Below, piece by piece: positions 7,340 to 13,401 of a stretch of 13,401 nt of DNA. A program made the position numbers and the translations under genes. The stretch is from Planctomycetota bacterium (GTDB taxonomy: Bacteria; Planctomycetota; Phycisphaerae; UBA1845): contig JADFRH010000024.1 in assembly GCA_022561415.1 (NCBI GenBank), forward strand, positions 1 to 13,401, written 5' to 3'. The notes below the pieces were generated by a model. That model was not told the DNA's origin. It searched no databases and saw only the letters and a program-made list of their open reading frames with translations. The number at the start of each line of letters is the position of its first letter. Position 1 is the first letter of the stretch.

Positions 7340-8412
7340 GGTGTGCATACCGCGTCGGTGGTCACGGTCGTGACGTCGCCGTACGCGATCGGGACGCTCA
7401 TCCCGCCTTCCTTCATTGATTTCGACATCGCCTCCATTACAGCGATGACGCGCACTGCGTGTACGCCGTCGGTTCGCGGGGTGAGCCGGTCGCGTACGCA
7501 CTCGGCAAAATGGGCGATTTCGACGCCGAGCGGCTCGATCAGCCCGATCTGCGGCACAGCCAGGTCGCCGGCCCGAGTCCGCGTGCGAAAGTCGCAGAAA
7601 TCCTGTGTTCCCGACTGAAACTCGATGGCGACGGACTTGTCATAGATCTGAACGTGGCGCTGGCTGTCGATGTCGTCGTAGACGAGCATCTTCCGAGACC
7701 CGACCACGACCATCTTCCTGACCTTCTGCGGATCGAGCCACGACACATGCCCGCTCATAATTCGGTCGTGATCAAAATCCATCTGAAAGAACGCGACGTC
7801 GGCGATGGCGTTCGCCTTCTGAATGAAGCTCGACCCGCGTGCGCTGGCGCTGTGCGGCCAGGCGTCCAGAAGGAATGCCGTGATCGAGATGTCGTGCGGT
7901 GCAAGGTTCCAGAGGGCGTCCACATCGTTTCGGACGCGACCGAGATTGAGACGCTGACTGTAGATGTAGAGAATCTCGCCCAGCTCGCCCGAGTCGATAC
8001 GGCGTTTTACCTCATGGACAAGGTTGCTGTAGAGAAACGTGTGCCCCACCATGAGCACGCGCCCGCGATCACGGGCCAGCGCGACGAGCGCCCCGGCGTG
8101 TTCGCTCGTCATGCACATGGGCTTTTCGACCAGGACGTCGAGACCGGCCTCGATCGCCATGCGGGCCTGTCGATAGTGCAGCCTCGGCGGCGATGCGACG
8201 AGGACCGCGTCGAGGCCCATGTCCTCGATCATCTCGTTGAACTGCTGGCAGAGCTTGACGTGTCGAAGTGACGCGGCCAGTCGGCACGCAGCGGGATCCG
8301 GATCGCACACCGCCACCAGCGCCGTCTCTTCATTGGACACGACGTTGCGGAGGAGATTGCGTCCCCAGACGCCGATCCCGGATATTCCGATTCGAATCAC
8401 GCTTCGCTTCAC
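7336..8412 (-). CDS. Gfo/Idh/MocA-family oxidoreductase (nucleotide-sugar dehydrogenase type)
   Basis: 358 residues. The N-terminal Rossmann fold has GISGIGVWG (9-17) and VCDPDP (35-40). VEKPMC (95-100) contains the family EKP motif with the catalytic Lys. LGRVRNDVDALWNLAPHDIS (157-176) carries the His of the active site. The C-terminal alpha/beta domain follows. Known partners in surface-sugar loci (WbpB/WlbA, GnnA) oxidise the C3 hydroxyl of a UDP-sugar with NAD(P), giving the keto group used by the aminotransferase. The 4-bp overlap with such an aminotransferase supports this role, but the substrate is inferred. The start is GTG at 8412. A second in-frame GTG at 8400 has a better-placed Shine-Dalgarno (AGAGGTGA, 8416-8409, 8 nt before it), so the true protein may be four residues shorter. 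Confidence 0.92.
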   Translation of the reverse strand: MKRSVIRIGISGIGVWGRNLLRNVVSNEETALVAVCDPDPAACRLAASLRHVKLCQQFNEMIEDMGLDAVLVASPPRLHYRQARMAIEAGLDVLVEKPMCMTSEHAGALVALARDRGRVLMVGHTFLYSNLVHEVKRRIDSGELGEILYIYSQRLNLGRVRNDVDALWNLAPHDISITAFLLDAWPHSASARGSSFIQKANAIADVAFFQMDFDHDRIMSGHVSWLDPQKVRKMVVVGSRKMLVYDDIDSQRHVQIYDKSVAIEFQSGTQDFCDFRTRTRAGDLAVPQIGLIEPLGVEIAHFAECVRDRLTPRTDGVHAVRVIAVMEAMSKSMKEGGMSVPIAYGDVTTVTTDAVCTP

Positions 8413-8598
8413 CTCTGAGCAGTCTCGCCCTTATCCAAGTAGTCCGACTCACCCGCTTGTCTGTTATCGGACAGCAAACGCACTTACTGGAGCAAGATTA
8501 CGCGGCCACTCGTTGGCGGCCGATAACGAAGATGGGGCTCGCTTAAGACCCGAGTTCGACCCCGACCCGGCGATGCGACAACAATCCCGAGAAGACCC
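8413..8598. promoter_or_regulatory. Divergent promoter region with an 8-bp dyad
   Basis: This 186-bp spacer lies between the leftward oxidoreductase/aminotransferase pair and the rightward glycosyltransferase operon, so it should hold promoters for both. GTTATCGG (8463-8470) and CCGATAAC (8520-8527) are perfect inverted copies about 57 bp apart centre to centre. They could be paired operator half-sites or chance. I see no clear -35/-10 pair. Confidence 0.35.
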
Positions 8599-9711
8599 AT
8601 GAAACCTCGGTTCCTGTTTATCCAAACGTACTATCCCGACTTTCTGGACGGCCTCTATGCGAGCAACCCGAGTCTCGGATCGCTGGAGTTCGAGGCTCAG
8701 CTAAGGCGCGTGTTCGCGACGGGGTTCAGCATCGGCGATGCCTATTCGCATTACCTGCGCGAACTCGGCTGCGAGGCGACCGAGGTGATTGCCAACGCCG
8801 ACGTCATGCAGAGGCAGTGGGCGCAGGAACACGCCCTCGCACTCTCGGGCAACGTTCACGATCAGCGCCGGCGTATCGTCGCGGCGCAAATCAGCCACTA
8901 CCGACCCGACGTCGTGTACGTGTTCGAGTGGTGCCCGCTCGGCGATCGGTTTCTGACCGAGATTCGGCAGGGGGTCCGGCTCTTGGTCGGACAGGTATCC
9001 TCATCGCTACCTACGGATCGAACGTTCGCCGCTTACGACCTTGTCGTCTCGTCCTGGCCGCCCATCGTGGACCACTTTCGCGATGAAGGTCGCAGCGCGG
9101 AGTGCGTTCGGCTCGGCTTCGACGAACGCGTGCTCGAGCAGCTCGGCGAGCCCCCCGAGGATGTCGACGTTTCGTTCGTCGGCGGGTTCGCACCGGTTCA
9201 CAAGGATCGAATCGAATGGTTGGAGCACATCCTCTTAGAGTTTGACGTCGCGGTGTATGGATACGGGCTGGAAAGCCTCCCCGAAGAATCGCCCATCCGG
9301 CGCGTGCATCGCGGGCCGGTGTGGGGGCTCGACATGTACCGTGCCCTGAAGCGATCCAAAGTCACGCTCAATCTTCACGCGCAGATCGACGTGCGGGGCA
9401 AGGTCTCGAACGCACACGCGGGCAACCTGAGGCTGTTCGAAGCGACCGGCGTGGGCACCTGCCTGCTCACCGAAGAGAAGGCCAACCTGCACGACATGTT
9501 CGAGCCGGGACGTGAAGTGTTGACGTTCACGAGCAACCAGGACTGCGTCGAGCAACTGAGAAACATTCTCGGCGACGACACGAGACGGCGAGCGCTGGCG
9601 GAGGCGGGTCAACAGCGGACCCTTCGCGAGCACACCTACGCGGTGCGCATGGCCGAGGTGCTGGACATCATCGAGCGGCAAGCCCCAGCGCGCCGGGGTC
9701 GGCGGCTCTGA
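8599..9711 (+). CDS. CgeB-like glycosyltransferase (GT-B fold, group 1 type)
   Basis: 370 residues. The N-terminal half (MKPRFLFIQTYYPDFLDGLY) is a Rossmann-like acceptor domain and contains YRPDVVYVFEW (101-111). VSFVGGFAPVHKDRIEWLE (191-209) marks the switch to the second domain. The C-terminal part has HAGNLRLFEATGVGTCLLTE (273-292) and MFEPGREVLTF (300-310), typical of the Glycos_transf_1_2/CgeB group. Such enzymes move a sugar from a nucleotide donor to a glycan or protein acceptor. There is no membrane segment, so cytoplasmic or membrane-peripheral action is expected. The ATG follows a weak site (GAGAAG, 5 nt upstream). It leads the rightward gene set and may use the amino sugar made by the divergent pair, but donor and acceptor are unknown. 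Confidence 0.85.
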   Translation: MKPRFLFIQTYYPDFLDGLYASNPSLGSLEFEAQLRRVFATGFSIGDAYSHYLRELGCEATEVIANADVMQRQWAQEHALALSGNVHDQRRRIVAAQISHYRPDVVYVFEWCPLGDRFLTEIRQGVRLLVGQVSSSLPTDRTFAAYDLVVSSWPPIVDHFRDEGRSAECVRLGFDERVLEQLGEPPEDVDVSFVGGFAPVHKDRIEWLEHILLEFDVAVYGYGLESLPEESPIRRVHRGPVWGLDMYRALKRSKVTLNLHAQIDVRGKVSNAHAGNLRLFEATGVGTCLLTEEKANLHDMFEPGREVLTFTSNQDCVEQLRNILGDDTRRRALAEAGQQRTLREHTYAVRMAEVLDIIERQAPARRGRRL

Positions 9712-9789
9712 ATGCGAGTTTTCAGGTCCGGCGCGCGAAACAGCCGATATCACGGGTAAGGCCCGAAACCCCACGGATCGATCACTGCG

Positions 9790-10539
9790 GTGGAAGCAGC
9801 CGAATATCAAACCCTCGTCCGGTTCGAGGAACGTTACTGGTGGTATCGCGCAGTACGCGAGCTGCTGCTCGAAACCGTGTCTTCGCTGCGACTGGGCGAG
9901 GGCGCGCGGGTGCTCGATGCCGGGTGCGGCTCGGGTCGCCACCTGCACGAACTCGTTCTCAAGGCGGGCGTCGACGGCTATGGGGTGGACTTCTCGCCGC
10001 ACGCGGCCGCCCTGTGGAACGGGAACGGATTGCCGAATCGGTGCGTGGGATCGGTCAACGCGCTTCCGTTCGAGGAGGAGAGGTTCGACGCCGTGGTTTG
10101 CGTCGATGTGCTCCAGGCCCGGCAGGTCGATCCGCTGGGTGCCATGCGTGAACTCGTTCGGGTGGTGCGGCCCGGCGGCGCGGTGGTTGTCATGGTTCCC
10201 GCACACCAATGGCTGTTGTCAAGGCATGACGAGGCCGTTCACTGCGTTCGCCGATTCGAGCGACGGGGGCTTCGCACGCTGGCCGGCGGCGCGGGCCTGC
10301 GGGTCGTTCGCTTGTTCCACGCGTTCTCCGCCTTCTTTCCGGCCATAGCGGCCGTGCGTCTGTTGCGCAAGGCTGCACCGGCGCTGGGCGGGGCTCCACG
10401 TTCGGATCTCTCTTACCTGCCCGGTTGGCTAAACTCGACACTGCTCGGCGTGGCACGGCTCGAGCGTATCCTGCTGAGGCGCTGGAGCGTGCCGTTCGGG
10501 TCGTCGATCATGCTTGTGGGAAGGAAGCTCCCAACATGA
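9790..10539 (+). CDS. Class I SAM-dependent methyltransferase
   Basis: 249 residues. VLDAGCGSG (41-49) is SAM-binding motif I. GYGVDFSP (63-70) gives the acidic end of strand 2, FDAVVCVDVL (99-108) is motif II, and VVRPGGAVVVMVP (125-137) is motif III. The N-terminal EERYWWYRAVRELL (13-26) and the later WLLSRHDEAVHCVRRFERRGL (141-161) match a group common beside glycosyltransferases in polysaccharide and glycolipid loci. The likely role is methylation of a sugar or lipid-linked glycan; the acceptor atom is unknown. The start is GTG. No clear Shine-Dalgarno precedes it, and an in-frame TAA at 9757-9759 rules out a longer form from the ATG at 9712. The gene overlaps the next by 4 bp (ATGA, 10536-10539). 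Confidence 0.87.
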   Translation: MEAAEYQTLVRFEERYWWYRAVRELLLETVSSLRLGEGARVLDAGCGSGRHLHELVLKAGVDGYGVDFSPHAAALWNGNGLPNRCVGSVNALPFEEERFDAVVCVDVLQARQVDPLGAMRELVRVVRPGGAVVVMVPAHQWLLSRHDEAVHCVRRFERRGLRTLAGGAGLRVVRLFHAFSAFFPAIAAVRLLRKAAPALGGAPRSDLSYLPGWLNSTLLGVARLERILLRRWSVPFGSSIMLVGRKLPT

Positions 10540-11210
10540 GCCTGTCGCGATCATGGCAATTTGTAGGGGGGCTCAATTCTCCTTGGTATCGTTTCTACGA
10601 TTGGCTTCGCCAGGGCGTCAATCGACGCATGGTCGATTTTCTATCGCGTCATCTACCGAGCCGCGGAGTTCCGGGCGGCGCTTCTTGTGTACTGGAGGCC
10701 GGCTCCGGTCCGGGGTCGGCCAGCTCCATGTTTGCCCGTCGAAATGACGTCGCGCTCGCCGTCTGCATGGACCAGGATGAGTCGGCACTGCGCGAGGCGC
10801 GTCGCCGCGACCCCGCGATTCCCGCGGTCGTCGGTGATCTGATGGCCATGCCCTTCGCTGATGCCTCGTTCGACCTGGTGTTCAACAGCAGTACGGTGGA
10901 GCACCTCGATGAGCCGCAGCAGGCGGTTGCCGAAATGGGACGCGTGTCAACCCACGACGGTCGCGTGTTCGTCGGGGTTCCTTACCTCTACGGACCGCTC
11001 TGGTTTCAGCCTCTGATCGCCGGGACCTCGGCCGGCATCTGGCTGGGAACGGTGTTCAGCCGCTCATCGTTGGACCGACTGCTCAGTGCCGCGGGACTGA
11101 CACCCGTGCGGCACCTGCGCTACTTCTGGAACGTGTTCGTCGGTGCCGTCGCCACCAAGTCGGTCGTACAGAACGGCCGAGCCGCCTCGCAGGAGGCCGG
11201 ACGATGTTGA
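10536..11210 (+). CDS. Second class I SAM-dependent methyltransferase
   Basis: 224 residues. VLEAGSGPG (52-60) is motif I in a slightly unusual form (Ser for Cys). VCMDQDESAL (76-85) ends strand 2. VVGDLMAMPFADASFDLVFN (98-117) and STVEHLDEP (119-127) are the Methyltransf_11-type motif II region, and GRVFVGVPYLYGP (142-154) follows. The start at 10536 is chosen over the longer open frame (back to 10425) because its ATG forms an ATGA overlap with the upstream stop and is preceded by AAGGA in a GGAAGGAAG run. The gene overlaps the next one by 7 nt. The overlap with the other methyltransferase suggests coordinated, perhaps sequential, methylation of one glycan. The substrate is not identifiable. 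Confidence 0.85.
   Translation: MSLSRSWQFVGGLNSPWYRFYDWLRQGVNRRMVDFLSRHLPSRGVPGGASCVLEAGSGPGSASSMFARRNDVALAVCMDQDESALREARRRDPAIPAVVGDLMAMPFADASFDLVFNSSTVEHLDEPQQAVAEMGRVSTHDGRVFVGVPYLYGPLWFQPLIAGTSAGIWLGTVFSRSSLDRLLSAAGLTPVRHLRYFWNVFVGAVATKSVVQNGRAASQEAGRC
11191..11196 (+). promoter_or_regulatory. Strong Shine-Dalgarno for the membrane protein
   Basis: AGGAGG lies 7 nt before ATG 11204, inside the end of the preceding methyltransferase gene. It fixes the start of the large membrane protein and shows that translation can begin independently of the upstream stop at 11208-11210. Confidence 0.85.
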
Positions 11211-13126
11211 CGGCGACTCTGGTGACGGCCGCCTTCCTGCCGGTCTATCTGTGGCTGCGCCATCCGTTTCGCCGGCTGCCCCTGCACATCGACACGGGCT
11301 TCTACGTCTCCAACCACACCATCGCAACCGGAGAGTTTCGCTTCTCGAAGGGTTGGAACGCCCGGTTCGCCGGATGCAGCAAGGTGCTTCCCGAGCTGTT
11401 CTACAGCCTCGTCTATCTGGTGACCGCCCGTCCGCGTGAGGGGATGGTCCGACGAGACGACGCGTACAAGACCTACTCTCGGCTGTTCGCTGCCTTGTAC
11501 AACTTCGTGACTGCGGTGGCCGTCGGGCTGCTGGCATGCCGGCTCTCGGGCGGCGAGTTAGTCTATTACTATGCCGGGCTGGTGTTGTTCGCACTCGTAT
11601 CGAGCGAGGCGCAGTACGGAGTTTACTTCGAGAACGGTGAGCTGTTCGGGATTCTCTGGAACGTCATCGCGATCGGGCTGCTCGCGGCCGGCATGAGCGC
11701 AGGCAGCGCCGCTTTGGTCGCACTCGGTGTTTTCGTTTGGGCGTGCGAAGCATTCTTCATCAAACTCAGCTCGGCCATCGCGCTGGGGGTCGTTATCGCG
11801 GGGACCGCGCTGATCGCTCCGTACCATGCCTTGCCCATGCTGATCGGCGGAGCGTCGGCATTGGCTCTGTACGTACTGTGGATCGTGCGTAACGGAAGAA
11901 GCCCGGCCGCGCTGCTGAGGCCCCTCTTCGGGCACGAGACCGCCGTCGGGCAGAGGCGAGACTGGTCCACCGTCACATTGCGCCTCGTTGAGAAACTCCG
12001 CTGTTTGACTCGGACGCTACGACGCCAGCCGCTCATACCGACGCTCGCGATCGTCGGGCTCATTCTTCAACCGACCGGCCACACGATGATATGGTTCTGG
12101 CTTGCGGGTGTTACCGTCGCCTACCTGATCCAGGCGGCCGACTGCTGGTACTATCAGATTCCCTTGCTGCCGCTCATGGCTCTCTTCGCAGTTCCAGCCG
12201 TGACGACGTTGGTCGCGACCGGACCGGTGGGCATTGCCGTGTTGACGGGCATCGGGCTTCTATGGCTGTGGCTCAACACCTTGCGAGCGCACCGAATGAA
12301 TTCGGCCGTGCTCAACGAATGGTGCTGGCGGGGGTATCGCCCGGTCGGCGAGACAGCCGCGAATGGGCAACTCGAGGCGTTCGTCCGGCAGATCAAACCG
12401 ATCGTGCGTAATCGTTCCGTCTTTGTCTACGGGCCGTGCAACCAGGCGTATGTTCTGCTTGACGCGAGCTACGACACGCCGATCGTCGCGCCGGAGTACT
12501 ACATGGACGCCATGTGCCACGGCTGGCAGGCCGGGCTGAACCGGCAACTGGTCGCTTCGCCGCCCGACTTCGTGCTGGATACGTCGGACTGCTTCGCCCC
12601 GGCGACGGCGAGGAAACATCTGGGCCTCGATTATCGATTGAGCGGTACGGGCGCAGGCCGATTTCGACTCTATGCGCTGGAGCGTGTGACCCCACCCCGT
12701 GATGACTTCGCGTTGGCGCGAACGTTCGAGCCGCAATCGAGCGCCGCGCTGGCCGAGGAGATGCCGGAAGCCACGCTTGCGACGGCGCCGTCGGATGAAG
12801 CAGCCGCCCTCGAGCGTCTGCTCGATGCACTCTCCGCGCGGGGGCATCAGCGTGTGGCCGTCTATGGAGCGGGACGTTTTACGGTACGCAATCGCCACGT
12901 CTATGAGCGATCGAAGACAGCGATCGTCGCCTTTCTGGACGACAATCCTCAGAGGCTCGGGCCGACGTTTCTAGAATCACCTCTCTGTCGCCCCGAAGAG
13001 GCGGAGCGGTTCAACATCGATGCGGTGGTCATCTCCACCGATCGCTTCGTGAAGAGCATGGCCGCACGGGCTCGAAGGCTGTGGGGGGATCGAATAGCCG
13101 TCGTCGCGATCACCGATGATGAGTGA
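11204..13126 (+). CDS. Polytopic membrane protein, GT-C-like, with C-terminal Rossmann-like domain
   Basis: 640 residues. About ten hydrophobic segments fall within residues 1-360 (for example 1-18, 95-113, 118-136, 145-163, 186-206, 209-228, 294-310, 316-335, 340-358). After the first segment, LHIDTGFY (27-34) places an Asp in a predicted periplasmic loop, as in GT-C glycosyltransferases (ArnT/PMT-like) that use lipid-linked sugars. Residues 360-495 look soluble. Residues 549-635 form a separate unit with VAVYGAGRFT (551-560), VAFLDDNPQRLG (575-586) and IDAVVISTDR (605-614), the pattern of the nucleotide-binding domain found in CapD-type proteins and C-terminal sugar methyltransferase domains. 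The fusion is unusual to me. Membrane nature is certain; GT-C activity is inference from topology, the Asp loop and neighbours. Confidence 0.75.
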   Translation: MLTATLVTAAFLPVYLWLRHPFRRLPLHIDTGFYVSNHTIATGEFRFSKGWNARFAGCSKVLPELFYSLVYLVTARPREGMVRRDDAYKTYSRLFAALYNFVTAVAVGLLACRLSGGELVYYYAGLVLFALVSSEAQYGVYFENGELFGILWNVIAIGLLAAGMSAGSAALVALGVFVWACEAFFIKLSSAIALGVVIAGTALIAPYHALPMLIGGASALALYVLWIVRNGRSPAALLRPLFGHETAVGQRRDWSTVTLRLVEKLRCLTRTLRRQPLIPTLAIVGLILQPTGHTMIWFWLAGVTVAYLIQAADCWYYQIPLLPLMALFAVPAVTTLVATGPVGIAVLTGIGLLWLWLNTLRAHRMNSAVLNEWCWRGYRPVGETAANGQLEAFVRQIKPIVRNRSVFVYGPCNQAYVLLDASYDTPIVAPEYYMDAMCHGWQAGLNRQLVASPPDFVLDTSDCFAPATARKHLGLDYRLSGTGAGRFRLYALERVTPPRDDFALARTFEPQSSAALAEEMPEATLATAPSDEAAALERLLDALSARGHQRVAVYGAGRFTVRNRHVYERSKTAIVAFLDDNPQRLGPTFLESPLCRPEEAERFNIDAVVISTDRFVKSMAARARRLWGDRIAVVAITDDE

Positions 13127-13174
13127 AGAGCGCCCGCTTCAAGGTTGAAGGTTTCGACGTTTTGACGTTTCGGA

Positions 13175-13292
13175 GGGTGGCATGGTCAAGCCCCGGTACT
13201 CCGGTGCGCCGCCATGCGTTCCCGCAGGCCGGCGGATGTGGCCTACCATTCGTCCCAAAGACATGGCGGCGCTTCGCTTGGCCATGCCACCC
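13175..13292. repeat. 118-bp nested palindromic element
   Basis: Outer arms 13175-13191 and 13276-13292 are 17-bp inverted copies with one difference (a T.G wobble). Inner arms GCGCCGCCATG (13206-13216) and its complement (13262-13272) are perfect over 11 bp. Between them sit AGGCC (13226-13230) and GGCCT (13240-13244), and the left internal loop holds CCGG-TACT-CCGG (13193-13204). The whole could fold as a branched hairpin. It is noncoding and lies 48 bp after a gene end and 12 bp before an IS end. A REP/MITE-like mobile palindrome is the best guess; a transcription terminator is possible. The rest of 13127-13174 holds only short T/G-rich near repeats such as GACGTTTT-GACGTTTC (13156-13171). 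Confidence 0.6.
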
Positions 13293-13303
13293 ATCATGGA
13301 GCA

Positions 13304-13401
13304 CTAGGCTCTGTCTGAAAACAGTATTTTAAGGTATCGGCGGATCATCGCCAACTGAAGCATCCCATGAAAGTTAACGGCCAGTTTCTCGAATCGCGTG
13401 C
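13304..13401 (-). CDS. IS5-like transposase, C-terminal fragment (runs off the window)
   Basis: On the minus strand the frame entering at the right edge reads TRFEKLAVNFHGMLQLAMIR (codons 13399 down to 13340), then RYLKILFSDRA and TAG (13306-13304). The R-F-E-K-L-A-x-N-(F/Y) stretch followed by a hydrophobic L-Q-L-A-x-I segment is the usual C-terminal end of IS5-family DDE transposases. Only the last 31 full residues are visible, so catalytic residues and integrity cannot be judged. The gene continues beyond the window. Confidence 0.8.
   Translation of the reverse strand, partial: TRFEKLAVNFHGMLQLAMIRRYLKILFSDRA
13307..13401 (-). mobile_element. End of an IS5-like insertion sequence (partial)
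   Basis: GGCTCTGTCTGAAAAC (13307-13322) resembles the terminal inverted repeat of IS5-group elements and marks the transposase-3' end of the element. It is flanked by CTAG (13304-13307), a target sequence typical of several IS5 subgroups (CTAG or TNA). The exact boundary could shift by 1-2 bp because G13307 may belong to either the target or the element. The other end lies outside the window. Confidence 0.65.

Noticed and set aside
7340..7501. N-terminal extension of the DegT-family aminotransferase
   Set aside because: The extra residues are Arg-rich, overlap the upstream gene in another frame and are absent from the family; the ATGA overlap gives a natural start at 7339.
9712..9759. 15-codon frame (ATG right after the glycosyltransferase stop), in frame with the methyltransferase
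   Set aside because: It is closed by TAA at 9757-9759 before the methyltransferase GTG; too short, and with no Shine-Dalgarno of its own, to call a gene.
9235..10209. 324-residue minus-strand open frame
   Set aside because: It lies opposite the glycosyltransferase and the first methyltransferase, both with clear motifs; the product is Arg/His/Pro-rich with no recognisable domain, as expected for antisense frames in high-GC DNA.
10425..10535. N-terminal extension of the second methyltransferase
   Set aside because: It lies within the first methyltransferase gene, and the ATG at 10536 has both a Shine-Dalgarno and an ATGA overlap.
12260..12898. 212-residue minus-strand open frame
   Set aside because: It is antisense to the membrane protein gene, Arg-rich and without domains.

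Overview
The window is high-GC bacterial DNA with dense, often overlapping genes. The best clue to the host is the minus-strand gene at 1064-3313. It encodes a secreted protein built from many copies of a D-C-N-G-N-G-x-P-D-E-C-D type repeat, a pattern typical of Planctomycetota (Planctomycetes/Phycisphaerae-like) surface proteins. I read the host as a planctomycete-like bacterium, probably environmental. This is inference from protein style, not a taxonomic assignment.

Left part (1-4850): a 5'-truncated class III aminotransferase (1-894, AGXT2-like) converges on the repeat protein (1064-3313, minus). Two hairpins lie between their stop codons. The repeat protein has a signal peptide, a first repeat array, a YWTD/LDLR-class-B-like beta-propeller, a second repeat array and a C-terminal dockerin-like region. 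A 352-bp divergent spacer separates it from a MOT1-type molybdate/sulfate transporter (3666-4850). These three genes show no obvious functional link.

Middle and right part (5115-13126): a sugar-modification/glycosylation locus. It holds an extended SDR (sugar epimerase/dehydratase fold) that lacks the usual catalytic tyrosine (5115-6149), a PLP sugar aminotransferase of the DegT/DnrJ/EryC1/StrS family (6167-7339, minus), a Gfo/Idh/MocA oxidoreductase overlapping it by 4 bp (7336-8412, minus), a CgeB-like glycosyltransferase (8599-9711), two SAM-dependent methyltransferases (9790-10539 and 10536-11210) and a large membrane protein fused to a Rossmann-like C-terminal domain (11204-13126). The oxidoreductase/aminotransferase pair is the classic arrangement for making an amino sugar nucleotide (oxidise a ring hydroxyl, then transaminate). 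The divergent operon would transfer and methylate sugars. The last three genes overlap (ATGA, then a 7-nt overlap), which suggests translational coupling.

Right edge (13127-13401): a 118-bp nested palindromic element, followed by the 3' end of an IS5-like transposase gene on the minus strand, cut by the window edge.

I see no rRNA, tRNA or CRISPR array. I do not claim a wholly new system. The points most worth a second look are the Tyr-to-Ala SDR, the membrane-protein/Rossmann fusion coupled to two methyltransferases, the structured palindrome beside the IS end, and the repeat-propeller-repeat surface protein.
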